A DNA stretch of 64,000 nucleotides from Flavobacterium sp. Sd200 (GTDB lineage: Bacteria; Bacteroidota; Bacteroidia; Flavobacteriales; Flavobacteriaceae), in contig NZ_WUMN01000003.1 in assembly GCF_009826935.1 (NCBI RefSeq), forward strand, positions 496,001-560,000, in the 5' to 3' direction. The notes below the pieces were generated by a model. It ran no database searches and was not told the origin of the DNA. It saw only the letters and a program-made list of their open reading frames with translations. The position numbers and the translations under genes were made by a program. Of this stretch, positions 8,640 to 17,624 are shown piece after piece; position 1 is the first letter of the stretch, and each line of letters starts with the position of its first letter.

Positions 8640-10469
8640 TTATTCAAAGCTCTGCATCATTACCAACTTATTATAAGTGCCGTTAAGGGCAATAAGCTCA
8701 TCGTGTGTGCCATGCTCTACAATGCGGCCTTTTTGCATTACCACAATTTTATCGGCTTTTTGTATGGTGCTTAGCCTGTGTGCAATTACTACCGATGTGC
8801 GGTTTTTCATCATGTTGTCTAATGCCTGCTGTACGAGTCTTTCGCTTTCGGTGTCAAGGGCAGAGGTAGCCTCATCCAGTATCATAACCGGAGGGTTTTT
8901 AAGCACTGCACGCGCAATGCTAAGACGCTGCCTTTGTCCGCCCGACAGCTTGCTGCCCGAGTCGCCAATATTGGTTTCGATCCCCTGAGGCAGGGTTTCT
9001 ACAAACTCAAGCGCATTGGCAATTTTAAGCGCATTATAAATTTCCTCGTCAGTAGCGTTTATTTTACCAATACGAATATTGTCTGCAACAGTGCCGTTAA
9101 ACATAATGCTGTCCTGCGTTACAAGGCCAAACAGTTCGCGCATGTCATGCAGTTTTATGTCTTTCAGCTCTGTGCCGTCTATGGTAATGCTGCCTTTAGA
9201 AATGTCATAGAAACGGAGCAACAGGTTTGCAATAGTACTTTTGCCAGAACCTGACTGCCCAACAAGGGCTATGGTTTGCCCTTTAGGTATTTCGAGCGAG
9301 AAATCTTTAAGTACTTCCTGATCCTCATAAGCAAAAGTTACATTTTTTACCGAGATACCATTTTTAAATTCGGTAACGCTCACAGATGTTTTTGTGTCGG
9401 CTATTGCATTAGGGGTTTCAAGTACTTCAAAAACGCGCTCTGCCGCAGCGGTACCGTTCTTTACCTGATAGGCAGCTTTAGATATGGCCTTTGCAGGTGT
9501 AAGTATGTTGTATGCCAAGCCAATGTATGCTATAAACAGTGAACCTTTTAAAGAGCCGTCTTCCAGTACAAGGATGCCGCCATAGAACAATAATACAGAT
9601 ATAACCACAATGCCCAAAAATTCTGAGAGGGGAGAGGCAAGGTTGTTTTTCTTGCCTATTTTATTGGTCAAGGTGTACAGGCGCGATGTAGAGCCGGTAA
9701 AGATGTTTTTAAAATAAGCTTCAGAGTTAAAGGCTTTGACCACTTTTAGTCCGCTAAGCGTTTCTTCCACAATAGAAATAAGGAAACCATTTTCCTGTTG
9801 CGCCCTTATAGACTGCCCTTTTAGCGACTTACCTATTTTAGAAATAAGCAGCCCCGAAAGAGGGATAAATATAAAAACGAACAGCGTTAATTTCCAGCTA
9901 ATGTTAAACATTGCTATAAGCGAAAAAATGATGGTTAGCGGCTCTTTAACAATAAGCTCAAGCATTACAAAAAACGAGTTTTGCACCTCGTTTACATCGC
10001 CCAACATGCGTGCCATTACATCTCCTTTTCTTTTTTCAGAATAGTAAGATACAGGCAGTTCTACGATCTTGCTGTACATTTTATCGCGAAGGTCGCGCAA
10101 AACACCTGTTTTTAATTTCATGAGGTGTTGAAGCCCCAGGAAGTTAAACAGGTTTTTAAATAAAAACGTAATAATTACCAGCGATATGGTTAGCATAAGC
10201 GAGTAGCTTGCGCCTTTAGTACCGTTTAGCTTGGTAACATAATAAAACAGTGTTTGTTTGGCATAGTTGCCAATTTCTGTAATTCCGTGGTAGGTTGGCA
10301 GTTGTGAAACTTTTTCGCCATCTCCAAAAAGCACGTCTAAAACAGGGAAAACCAATACCATCCCTAACGTTCCGAACAACGCATAAAGCACGTTAAACGT
10401 TACGTTCCAAATGATATTGGTTTTGTATTTTGTAGTGTATGGAATTAACTTTTTTAAATTCTCATCCAT
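8640..10469 (-). CDS. ABC exporter, fused permease-ATPase (MsbA-like)
   Basis: A 609-residue half-transporter in the inner membrane. Residues 1-330 are the six-helix ABC transmembrane domain. Residues 360-600 are the ATPase with Walker A GQSGSGKST, signature LSGGQRQR, Walker B VMILDEATSALD and the H-loop AHRLSTIQ. Lipid A core or another hydrophobic export substrate is the usual guess for this group, but the substrate is not proven. The start overlaps the stop of the phosphosugar mutase by one base, so it is translated from the same transcript. Confidence 0.92.
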   Translation of the reverse strand: MDENLKKLIPYTTKYKTNIIWNVTFNVLYALFGTLGMVLVFPVLDVLFGDGEKVSQLPTYHGITEIGNYAKQTLFYYVTKLNGTKGASYSLMLTISLVIITFLFKNLFNFLGLQHLMKLKTGVLRDLRDKMYSKIVELPVSYYSEKRKGDVMARMLGDVNEVQNSFFVMLELIVKEPLTIIFSLIAMFNISWKLTLFVFIFIPLSGLLISKIGKSLKGQSIRAQQENGFLISIVEETLSGLKVVKAFNSEAYFKNIFTGSTSRLYTLTNKIGKKNNLASPLSEFLGIVVISVLLFYGGILVLEDGSLKGSLFIAYIGLAYNILTPAKAISKAAYQVKNGTAAAERVFEVLETPNAIADTKTSVSVTEFKNGISVKNVTFAYEDQEVLKDFSLEIPKGQTIALVGQSGSGKSTIANLLLRFYDISKGSITIDGTELKDIKLHDMRELFGLVTQDSIMFNGTVADNIRIGKINATDEEIYNALKIANALEFVETLPQGIETNIGDSGSKLSGGQRQRLSIARAVLKNPPVMILDEATSALDTESERLVQQALDNMMKNRTSVVIAHRLSTIQKADKIVVMQKGRIVEHGTHDELIALNGTYNKLVMMQSFE

Positions 10470-12196
10470 TAGTTAAGCGCCATTTCGGCAATAATATTCT
10501 TAATTTTTTGGTCGAGTGCCGCTTCAACCGTTTTAAAGTTGGCAACATCGTCCAGTGGTTCGTTTACACTAAAGTAAAACTTAATTTTAGGCTCAGTGCC
10601 GCTTGGGCGTGCACATATTTTGCTGCCGTCTTCAAGGTAGTAGATCAACACGTCAGATTTTGGCATGTCTATTTCTTCTTTCTCTTCAGTTAGCAGGTTT
10701 GTAGCAACAGACGATTGGTAATCTTCTACCATAACCACGCGCTGACCATTAATTTCTTTAAGAGGGTTTTCGCGAAGGTCTATCATCATTTGCTTTATCT
10801 CGGCTGCACCGTCTTTACCTTTTTTGGTTAAAGAAATAAGGTGCTCTTTATAGAAACCGTATTTTACATACAGCTTTAAAAGTTCCTGATATAATGAGCT
10901 TGCATTAGCTTTTGCCTGTGCAGCAATTTCACACAATAATAATGCCGAAGTTACAGCGTCTTTATCGCGCACGGCACTGCCTACCATGTAGCCAAAGCTT
11001 TCTTCGCCACCACCAATAAATTCCTGCTCCGGGAAATCAACTATCATTTTAGCGATCCACTTAAAGCCCGTTAGGCCTACTTTGCACTCAATGCCATAGG
11101 CAGTGGCTAGTTCCTGCATCATTGGGGTAGAAACAATGGTAGAGCCAATAAACTGTTTGCCGTCTATTTTACCTTGTTTTTTCCATTCGTTAAGCAAAAA
11201 CTCGGTCATAAGCACCATTGTCTGGTTGCCGTTAAGTAGCGTCATAATGCCATTGCCATTGCGCACAGCCACGCCAAGCCTGTCAGCATCAGGGTCGGTA
11301 CCAATAACAATATCAGCATCGGTTTGGTCTGCTAATGCAATAGCCATGGTCAAAGCTTCCGGTTCTTCAGGGTTTGGTGATTTTACCGTAGGGAAGTTTC
11401 CGTTTGGCACAGCCTGCTCTGCAACAATGTTTACATTACTGTAGCCTGCATCTTCCAAAAGGTCCGGTATTAGCTTAACCGATGTTCCGTGAAGCGGTGT
11501 GTACACCACTTTAAGTTTTTCCTTAGCTTCAGATGGTGTGTTGAACGACGCATTTATCAATGACGATTTTATAAACTCGGCATCAATTTCTGCACCAATA
11601 TATTCTATAAGACTGTCGTTAGCCTCAAATTTTACATGGTCATATTCTAAAGCCTCAATAACTTTTATAACAGCTTTGTCATGTGGTGGCACTAACTGAC
11701 CGCCATCCTGCCAGTACACTTTATAGCCGTTGTACTCAGGTGGGTTATGAGATGCTGTAAGAACAATACCTGCCTGACATTTTAGGTATTTAACCGCAAA
11801 AGAAAGCTCAGGTGTTGGACGTAATTCAGAGAAAACATATGCTTTAATTCCGTTAGCAGAGAAAACATCGGCAACCACTTTTGCAAGCGTGTCGCTGTTG
11901 TTACGGCAGTCATAAGCAATAGCTATTTTAATTTCTTCTCCGGGAAACTGCTCTTTTAAATAATCAGAAAGACCCTGTGTGGCTTTGCCCAGTGTGTATT
12001 TATTGATGCGGTTTGTGCCCGGGCCCATAATGCCTCTCATTCCGCCTGTGCCAAATTCAAGGTTTTTATAAAAGCTGTCTTCCAGTTCTTTTGGAGACGA
12101 AGCTATCATGTCTTTAATGGCAGTTTGCGTTTCGGCATCAAAAACGGGACTAAGCCATACGTTTACTTTGTCCAGTATTGTCTTTTCGATTTCCAT
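10469..12196 (-). CDS. Phosphoglucomutase/phosphomannomutase
   Basis: Alpha-D-phosphohexomutase that interconverts hexose 1- and 6-phosphates through a phosphoserine. The 575-residue length fits the long phosphoglucomutase-2-like group. Visible signatures are the phosphoserine loop TASHNPPEYNGYK, the metal-binding DPDADRLGV, the sugar-binding GGGEESFGYM, and the phosphate-binding RPSGTEPKIKFY near the C-terminus. It likely supplies sugar-1-phosphates for envelope glycans, consistent with the upstream glycosyltransferase and the downstream exporter. Confidence 0.95.
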   Translation of the reverse strand: MEIEKTILDKVNVWLSPVFDAETQTAIKDMIASSPKELEDSFYKNLEFGTGGMRGIMGPGTNRINKYTLGKATQGLSDYLKEQFPGEEIKIAIAYDCRNNSDTLAKVVADVFSANGIKAYVFSELRPTPELSFAVKYLKCQAGIVLTASHNPPEYNGYKVYWQDGGQLVPPHDKAVIKVIEALEYDHVKFEANDSLIEYIGAEIDAEFIKSSLINASFNTPSEAKEKLKVVYTPLHGTSVKLIPDLLEDAGYSNVNIVAEQAVPNGNFPTVKSPNPEEPEALTMAIALADQTDADIVIGTDPDADRLGVAVRNGNGIMTLLNGNQTMVLMTEFLLNEWKKQGKIDGKQFIGSTIVSTPMMQELATAYGIECKVGLTGFKWIAKMIVDFPEQEFIGGGEESFGYMVGSAVRDKDAVTSALLLCEIAAQAKANASSLYQELLKLYVKYGFYKEHLISLTKKGKDGAAEIKQMMIDLRENPLKEINGQRVVMVEDYQSSVATNLLTEEKEEIDMPKSDVLIYYLEDGSKICARPSGTEPKIKFYFSVNEPLDDVANFKTVEAALDQKIKNIIAEMALN

Positions 12197-12229
12197 ACTT
12201 TATTTTATAATGTGTGATTGGTGTTAAAA

Positions 12230-13180
12230 TTATAAAGATTTACTGATTTTATAACGTTCTTCGTTGTTTTTTGTGCGCAGAATTATTTCGCCCAAAAATC
12301 CGGCTAAAAATAGTTGAGAACCTATTATCATTGTTGTGAGGGCAATGTAAAACCAAGGGTTATCGGTTACTAGAATTGCCTTTTCGTGCATTGCCAGTTT
12401 ATATAGTTTGTTAATGCCTATATATCCGGCAGAGAGTACTCCAATAAAAAACATGAGCACACCCAGTGCACCAAAAAAATGCATAGGTCTTTTGCCAAAG
12501 CGTGACAGGAACCAAATGGTTATAAGATCTAGAAATCCGTTTATAAAACGCTCTATGCCAAATTTAGTGCTGCCATATTTGCGTGCCTGGTGCTGTACTA
12601 CCTTTTCGCCAATTTTATTAAAACCTGCGTTCTTGGCCAGCACAGGTATGTAGCGGTGCATTTCGCCCGAAACTTCTACTGTTTTTACAACTTCTTTTTT
12701 GTATGATTTAAGCCCGCAGTTAAAATCGTGCAGATAAACGCCCGATGTTTTTCTTGCGGCCCAGTTAAACAGTTTAGACGGCAGGTTTTTAAATACTACC
12801 GAGTCGTAACGTTTTTTCTTCCAGCCCGAAACCATATCAAAACCACCTGTTGTAACCATAGCATAAAGATCCGGTATTTCTTCGGGGCTGTCCTGCAGGT
12901 CGGCGTCCATAGTAATGATCACATCGCCCTCGGCACGCGCAAAACCTGCGTGCAATGCCTGAGATTTGCCGTAGTTTTTTAAAAAGCGTATGCCCTTTAC
13001 ATTAGGGTTTTGAGTAGCAAGACGCTCAATAATATCCCACGATGTATCGGTGCTTCCATCATCTATAAAAATAACCTCATAGCTAAAGTTATTTTGCAGC
13101 ATAACCTTTTCGATCCAGCTGTGCAGTTCGGTAAGCGATTCTTCTTCGTTAAGAAGCGGTATAACTATCGATAAATTCAT
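12230..13180 (-). CDS. Polyprenyl-phosphate glycosyltransferase (GT2)
   Basis: A 316-residue family-2 glycosyltransferase like GtrB/DPM1, moving a sugar from a nucleotide donor to undecaprenyl phosphate. The GT-A domain begins at SIVIPLLNEEESL, has IFIDDGSTD and the MDADLQDSPEE aspartate motif, and the conserved GWKKKRYDS segment. Two C-terminal membrane helices (about 230-260 and 270-300) anchor it. It lies 1 bp downstream of the DUF4199 gene. Confidence 0.9.
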   Translation of the reverse strand: MNLSIVIPLLNEEESLTELHSWIEKVMLQNNFSYEVIFIDDGSTDTSWDIIERLATQNPNVKGIRFLKNYGKSQALHAGFARAEGDVIITMDADLQDSPEEIPDLYAMVTTGGFDMVSGWKKKRYDSVVFKNLPSKLFNWAARKTSGVYLHDFNCGLKSYKKEVVKTVEVSGEMHRYIPVLAKNAGFNKIGEKVVQHQARKYGSTKFGIERFINGFLDLITIWFLSRFGKRPMHFFGALGVLMFFIGVLSAGYIGINKLYKLAMHEKAILVTDNPWFYIALTTMIIGSQLFLAGFLGEIILRTKNNEERYKISKSL

Positions 13181-13181
13181 A

Positions 13182-13721
13182 TTAGGCAGCGGCGGGTTTT
13201 TCTCTTCTTAAAAATGAGCCTACAATAAAAGACCCTATCATTCCTATAAATGTGTACACGATCATAACCATAGGAACCGTAATGCCGGGTTGCATTCCGC
13301 TACGGCTGTCGTTTAAAAAAGAAGCCAGTTTTTTTGGGGCAATGCCAGGTTCATTTTGCAGTTTTACTGCGCGGGTTTGTGCTATGGCATTTTCTATATA
13401 TCCGGGAACAGCGTTAACAAATACAGTATAGAATATGCTGTACAGTATTGCCCCGGTAAGGGTTATTATTAGTCCGTTCTTTAAACATTGCGATACAGAT
13501 AAATATCCGCCATTAAGCCTTCTATAGGCCAGGCATCCAAGGATGATAAAGGCAAACGGGAAAACTATAAAGTTACAAAAGTTGATGATTATGCCCACCC
13601 AGCCATATTTTAATGGATCTATTTGTACAGAGTACAGCACCACAAGCTGTAAAATCATGATAAAGCCAAACACGCCCCCGTATGTAAGGGCCGATTTTAC
13701 AGGGGAAACACTTTCTTTCAT
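13182..13721 (-). CDS. DUF4199 membrane protein
   Basis: A 179-residue integral membrane protein with four hydrophobic segments, including AFIILGCLAYRRLNGGYLS between helices, which is characteristic of DUF4199. Function is unknown; the family is largely confined to Bacteroidota and often precedes a GT2 gene, as here with a 1-bp gap. A -7-type box on the minus strand (plus-strand CAAATATA, 13742-13749) lies 20 bp before the start. Confidence 0.85.
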   Translation of the reverse strand: MKESVSPVKSALTYGGVFGFIMILQLVVLYSVQIDPLKYGWVGIIINFCNFIVFPFAFIILGCLAYRRLNGGYLSVSQCLKNGLIITLTGAILYSIFYTVFVNAVPGYIENAIAQTRAVKLQNEPGIAPKKLASFLNDSRSGMQPGITVPMVMIVYTFIGMIGSFIVGSFLRREKPAAA

Positions 13722-13820
13722 TAAGGATGATTTTTAATCTACAAATATACTAAAATCAGTTGTTACCTGTTATTAAAAAAGTGTTACGTGCAATTGTATT
13801 TAAAAAACAGTGTTTAAGTG

Positions 13821-13850
13821 TTTGATATTTAAAAAATATGTGTACTTTTG
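13821..13850 (+). promoter_or_regulatory. rpmE2 promoter (TTTG / TAnnTTTG)
   Basis: TTTG at 13821-13824 and TACTTTTG at 13843-13850, separated by 18 bp, match the Bacteroidota primary-sigma consensus. Transcription would start near 13856-13858, leaving a leader of about 100 nt before the L31 start codon. Confidence 0.8.
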
Positions 13851-13880
13851 CACCCTGAATTAAAAGTTTATAAACAAAAA

Positions 13881-13934
13881 GCTGTGAGGCGTTTATACCT
13901 TCCGCTATCGGAAGCCGCAAAACGGGATTGCAGC
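13881..13934 (+). promoter_or_regulatory. Structured 5' leader of rpmE2, candidate ribosomal-protein autoregulatory RNA
   Basis: Three nested helices can be drawn: GCTG (13881-13884) with CAGC (13931-13934), CGTTT (13890-13894) with AAACG (13920-13924), and CTTCCG (13899-13904) with CGGAAG (13909-13914) closing a CTAT loop. The element sits between the promoter and the start codon, about 22 nt upstream of the ATG. L31 leaders are known in several other phyla; I do not recall one with this shape in Bacteroidota. A regulatory function is inference. Confidence 0.55.
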
Positions 13935-13956
13935 CAAACAATAAAAATTTATCAAA

Positions 13957-14208
13957 ATGAAAAAAGGTATTCACCCTGAAAATTACAGATTAGTTGCTTT
14001 TAAAGACATGTCTAACGACGAGGTTTTTATCACTAAATCTACTGCTGACACTAGAGAAACAATTGTACACGAAGGAGTTGAATATCCGGTAGTGAAAATG
14101 GAGATCTCAAGAACTTCTCACCCTTTCTATACTGGTAAATCTAAACTTATCGATACTGCTGGTCGTATCGACAAGTTCAAAACTAAATATGCTAAATTCA
14201 ACAAATAA
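13957..14208 (+). CDS. rpmE2: 50S ribosomal protein L31, type B
   Basis: An 83-residue L31 of the zinc-free type B class. It starts [19 protein letters not shown] and carries the [17 protein letters not shown] signature. It has no cysteine, unlike the type A protein with its CxxC pairs. The gene is monocistronic: its own promoter and structured leader lie upstream and an intrinsic terminator follows at 14233. Confidence 0.97.
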   Translation: MKKGIHPENYRLVAFKDMSNDEVFITKSTADTRETIVHEGVEYPVVKMEISRTSHPFYTGKSKLIDTAGRIDKFKTKYAKFNK

Positions 14209-14232
14209 TATTTGTTGTTTTTATTACCATAC

Positions 14233-14262
14233 AAAGCCTTCCGGAAACGGAGGGCTTTTTTT
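14233..14262 (+). terminator. rpmE2 intrinsic terminator
   Basis: AAAGCCTTCCG and CGGAGGGCTTT form a GC-rich stem around GAAA and run into seven T. It starts about 25 bp after the L31 stop codon. Confidence 0.9.
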
Positions 14263-14277
14263 ATGCTTAGTTTTTGA

Positions 14278-14363
14278 GGGGCTTAGTTTCTTAGATACTT
14301 AGTTTTCCAGGATTATAAAGTATTTGTTCTCTAAGTTTCTAAGCCCCTCAGAAACTAAGCCCC
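14278..14363. repeat. Inverted repeat with 14-bp arms
   Basis: GGGGCTTAGTTTCT (14278-14291) is perfectly complementary to AGAAACTAAGCCCC (14350-14363). The spacer holds further CTTAGTTT/CTAAGTTTCTAAG variants, so the block is built from a short repeated word. It separates rpmE2 from the GlmU-like gene. No coding potential. Confidence 0.7.
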
Positions 14364-14408
14364 TTTTTACTAACTTTGGCACTTTGTAACTTTGTAACTC
14401 ATAAAAAA

Positions 14409-15584
14409 ATGAACTACATTCTTTTTGATGGCCCGGTGCGCAATGCCCTGCTGCCGTTTACCTTTACCCGCCCTGTTGCCGATATCCGTATTGGAATACT
14501 TACCATTCGCGAAAAATGGGAAAAATACTTGGGCTATACCACTACAACTATTACAGAGGAGTATCTTATGGATAAATTTCCGATGGTAGAAATGGAAGAG
14601 AATGTAATGATAAACGCTGCTTATTTACCCAACGAGGTGCTTGCTGAAATGGTTAGCGCATTAGAACCCAACCAGGCCATTTTTAGCGGAGAAGAGGTGG
14701 TTGCTTTTTATACCACCGATACTCAGGAAGAAGTAGATTTTGATGAATATGATATTATAGAATATACAGAAGAAGGTCTTAAAATTGAGCGTGTTTGGGA
14801 CATTTTTAAAAAGAATGATGCTGCCCTGCGCGAAGATTTTGACCTGATTACTGAAGGGCGTACCTCGCAGCGCATACCTGCCAGTGTAAACACCATTGCT
14901 CCTGAGAATATTTTTATTGAAGAAGGTGCTAAACTGGAGTTTGTTACCCTTAACGCTTCGACCGGCCCTATATATATAGGTAAGAACACCGAGATCATGG
15001 AGGGTTCTATTATTCGTGGACCTTTTGCGTTGTGTGAAGGTGCCGTTGTAAAAATGGCAGCCAAGGTATATGGAGCCACTACCGTGGGGCCTGAGTGCAG
15101 GATAGGCGGAGAAGTAAGCAATTCTGTATTGTTTGGCTATTCTAATAAAGGGCACGACGGGTTTTTAGGTAATTCGGTTTTGGGTGAATGGTGCAACCTT
15201 GGTGCCGATACCAACAACTCTAACCTTAAGAACAACTATGATGAGGTTAAGCTTTGGGACTACGAAAAAGGGAGTTTCGTGAAAACAGGCCTGCAATTTT
15301 GTGGCCTGATGATGGGAGATCACAGTAAAAGTGGCATCAATACCATGTTTAATACAGGTACTGTGGTGGGGGTTTGTGCCAATATTTTTGGCAGTGGTTT
15401 TCCCCGCAATTTTGTGCCGAGTTTTTCATGGGGTGGTGCAGCAGGTATGGTAACCTATGATGTTAAAAAAGCTTTTGAAACCGCCCGTGTAATGATGTCG
15501 CGCCGCAATGTAGCGTTTACTCCGGAAGACGAGGCAATATTGGCCGAGATATATCAGCAAACCGAAAAATTAAGAAATAATTAA
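14409..15584 (+). CDS. GlmU-like sugar nucleotidyltransferase/acyltransferase
   Basis: A 391-residue homologue of bacterial GlmU in the Bacteroidota-type family thought to make UDP-GlcNAc (uridylyltransferase plus glucosamine-1-phosphate acetyltransferase). The N-terminal half starts MNYILFDGPVRNALLPFTF with TRPVADIRIG. From about residue 170 a left-handed beta-helix of hexapeptide repeats appears (IFIEEGAKLEFVTLN, IYIGKNTEIMEGSIIRGPF). I use the ATG at 14409; an in-frame TTG at 14376 would add 11 unlikely residues. It overlaps the next gene by one base (TAATG). Confidence 0.85.
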   Translation: MNYILFDGPVRNALLPFTFTRPVADIRIGILTIREKWEKYLGYTTTTITEEYLMDKFPMVEMEENVMINAAYLPNEVLAEMVSALEPNQAIFSGEEVVAFYTTDTQEEVDFDEYDIIEYTEEGLKIERVWDIFKKNDAALREDFDLITEGRTSQRIPASVNTIAPENIFIEEGAKLEFVTLNASTGPIYIGKNTEIMEGSIIRGPFALCEGAVVKMAAKVYGATTVGPECRIGGEVSNSVLFGYSNKGHDGFLGNSVLGEWCNLGADTNNSNLKNNYDEVKLWDYEKGSFVKTGLQFCGLMMGDHSKSGINTMFNTGTVVGVCANIFGSGFPRNFVPSFSWGGAAGMVTYDVKKAFETARVMMSRRNVAFTPEDEAILAEIYQQTEKLRNN

Positions 15585-16189
15585 TGGCAAGGCAAAAAAA
15601 CAGCAAGCCTAAATATGGCATTGTTACCCTTATTGTTGCTCTTGCCCTTACCGTTTTTTACAATTATAATGTAAAAGATACTGCTCCGCCACCACGTAAA
15701 TATCCTGTTGAAGCTCCTGCCGAAAAGGCTAAATCTAAAAGCTCTAAGCGCACTAAAGAGCTGCGTGATGTTACTGAGTTTACGGGCAAAGTAGTGGGTA
15801 TAAAAGACGGAGATACTTTTGAGATACTGTGTGATGGTCAGGCTGAAAAAGTACGTTTGGCAGATATTGACTGTCCCGAGAAATCGCAGCCGTTTGGTAA
15901 TAACGCCAAGCAATATGCCTCAGACCTGTGTTTTGGGCAAACCGTTACTGTGAGCTGCGATAAAAAGCGCGACCGTTATGGGAGGCTTATAGGTACTGTA
16001 GTTACAGAAAACGGTCTTAACGTAAACGAGGCTCTTGTAAAGGCTGGTTTGGCATGGCATTATAAAAGCTATTCTCACCGAGATGAGTTTACGGCTTATG
16101 AAGAAACCGCGCGCACAAAGCACGTAGGCCTTTGGGCAGATAAAGAGCCCACCCCACCATGGGACTGGCGACGCAGCAGAAGAAAATAG
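15584..16189 (+). CDS. Thermonuclease-family (SNase-like) protein
   Basis: A 201-residue protein with an N-terminal membrane anchor (about residues 10-27), a lysine-rich linker, and a staphylococcal-nuclease OB-fold domain from about 67 to 190. Seen are GIKDGDTFEIL, the catalytic-arginine region VRLADIDCPEKSQPFG, DRYGRLIGTV and AGLAWHY. It should act on nucleic acid outside the cytoplasm. It starts on the last base of the GlmU-like stop codon. Confidence 0.92.
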   Translation: MARQKNSKPKYGIVTLIVALALTVFYNYNVKDTAPPPRKYPVEAPAEKAKSKSSKRTKELRDVTEFTGKVVGIKDGDTFEILCDGQAEKVRLADIDCPEKSQPFGNNAKQYASDLCFGQTVTVSCDKKRDRYGRLIGTVVTENGLNVNEALVKAGLAWHYKSYSHRDEFTAYEETARTKHVGLWADKEPTPPWDWRRSRRK

Positions 16190-16193
16190 TTTA

Positions 16194-16227
16194 CAGTCAC
16201 AGTTTACTGAGCTGAAAACTGTGACTG
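16194..16227. terminator. Hairpin between convergent genes
   Basis: CAGTCACAGTTT (16194-16205) pairs perfectly with AAACTGTGACTG (16216-16227). It lies 4 bp after the nuclease stop codon and 15 bp from the stop of the convergent PepSY-like gene. A T-rich stretch follows on the plus strand, so it may terminate both. Confidence 0.6.
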
Positions 16228-16242
16228 AGAACTGTTTTTAAT

Positions 16243-16692
16243 TTAATCATCTATCCTTAAAAATTTGCCATTCGTGTCAAATTCCAGTTCAAGGTCGTTT
16301 GTAAACTCAAGCTTATAGCCCCAACGCTCTTTTTCAAGTTTTTCTACAGATAAGCCTTTGTAGTTTTGGGTTACATAAGCCGCAATTGCCTTTGGCAGTA
16401 CCGATGCAGGCAATGTGCCTTTATTGGCATCAAGTTCTTCCCAGTTGCCCTTACCGTCAAATTCTGCTTCTGTGCCTCCGGTAAAAAGTACTTTATATTC
16501 GGTGTGTGTAATTTCTTTTTCTTCTATAATATAGCTCGTGGCCTGATTAGGGAAATTAGCTTTAATAAAAGCTTGTGCGGTGGCAGGCAGTTCGGCTAAA
16601 GTAATGTTGCGTTTTTGTGCATTGCAGGCAAAGCATAAAAGCGATGCTGTAGCTAAAACAAAAGTTTTAGTGTATCCAATTGTAGTTTTCAT
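16243..16692 (-). CDS. PepSY-like exported protein
   Basis: A 149-residue exported protein. The signal peptide ends near CFACNA. Two repeats of the PepSY-like fold follow: one beginning LPATAQAFIKANFP with EYKVLFTGGTEAEFDGKGNW, the second LPKAIAAYVTQNYKG with YKLEFTNDLELEFDTNGKF. The cysteine in the signal (FACNA) could alternatively be a lipobox, but a Sec cleavage site is equally good. The role is unknown; such proteins are periplasmic binding or inhibitor-like domains. Confidence 0.82.
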   Translation of the reverse strand: MKTTIGYTKTFVLATASLLCFACNAQKRNITLAELPATAQAFIKANFPNQATSYIIEEKEITHTEYKVLFTGGTEAEFDGKGNWEELDANKGTLPASVLPKAIAAYVTQNYKGLSVEKLEKERWGYKLEFTNDLELEFDTNGKFLRIDD

Positions 16693-16772
16693 AATATCCT
16701 GTTTTAAAATTATAATACAAGATTATTGCCTGAATCTGGAAACAATTGGGAAAAGAAAAAATGCAGCAAAAA

Positions 16773-17462
16773 TTATTCGTTTTCGCTAAGCCACTTAATG
16801 TCTTCAAGCAGTTGTTGTACGTTTTTAACGCCGGGGTCGGTTTCTTTGTTAAGGTTTGTGCCGTCATAAAAACCACGAATGCGGCCTTTAGTGTCAACCA
16901 GGATAAAATTCTCAGTATGAACCATATCATATAATTCAGATGATTCTGTTGTCTTAACCGCCAGGTATGATTTTCGGGCTATGTAATAAATATCTTTTTT
17001 ATTTCCTGTAACCAAATTCCACTTGCCATCTATGGCTCCCTGTTCATCGGCATAAGCCCTTAATACAGGTACAGTGTCAATATCCGGGGTAACAGAATGT
17101 GAAAGCAGCATTACATTAGGCATGTTCTTTACCTGCTCCTGCAGCCATGCCATGTTTTTTGTCATTTTAGGACAAATGGTCTGGCAGGTTGTAAAAAAGA
17201 AATCGGCTACATAAATTTTACCTTCATAGTCTTTTCGAGTAATGATCTTTCCGTTTTGGTTAGTAAATGCAAAAGGCGCAATTTTATGATGGTGTGCTAT
17301 GGCCTGCACGGTGCTGTCGGCCAGTTCTGGGTTTACATCTGTGGGGCTGTATATCTTTAAGGTTTTTTGAGGTGTCAGCGCAGTATAAAATAATGCAAGT
17401 ATTATGACAGAAAGAGTAGCAAATACAATAATAAAAAGCCTGTATCTTTTAAAAAACGACAT
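16773..17462 (-). CDS. SCO1/SenC family copper/thiol protein
   Basis: A thioredoxin-fold protein tethered to the inner membrane, involved in copper delivery to cytochrome oxidase or in redox signalling. I chose the ATG at 17462 because it places the membrane anchor directly at the N-terminus (MSFFKRYRLFIIVFATLSV). The copper/thiol motif is CQTIC (CxxxC) and the conserved histidine lies in LLSHSVTPDIDT, followed by a region like NFILVDTKGRIRGFYDG. The length of 229 residues is typical. No cytochrome oxidase gene lies beside it. Confidence 0.92.
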   Translation of the reverse strand: MSFFKRYRLFIIVFATLSVIILALFYTALTPQKTLKIYSPTDVNPELADSTVQAIAHHHKIAPFAFTNQNGKIITRKDYEGKIYVADFFFTTCQTICPKMTKNMAWLQEQVKNMPNVMLLSHSVTPDIDTVPVLRAYADEQGAIDGKWNLVTGNKKDIYYIARKSYLAVKTTESSELYDMVHTENFILVDTKGRIRGFYDGTNLNKETDPGVKNVQQLLEDIKWLSENE

Positions 17463-17565
17463 CGGATATTTTTTTACAAAACTACAAAACAACAACTTAT
17501 AATAGGGGCTTGTGTTGCGTTTTTATCAGGTAAAAACTGCTTTATATCTATATTTAACAGCTTTT

Positions 17566-17599
17566 GGAATTATAATTGTAATTCCTAACAGTATATTTG
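17566..17599 (+). promoter_or_regulatory. Promoter box and palindrome upstream of the M13 peptidase gene
   Basis: TATATTTG (17592-17599) fits TAnnTTTG and lies 25 bp before the ATG. A TTTG at 17563-17566 is 25 bp upstream of it, longer than usual. Between them GGAATTA (17566-17572) and TAATTCC (17579-17585) form an inverted repeat that could be an operator. Confidence 0.4.
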
Positions 17600-17624
17600 T
17601 ATTTTTAAGTTTTAAACCGAAACA

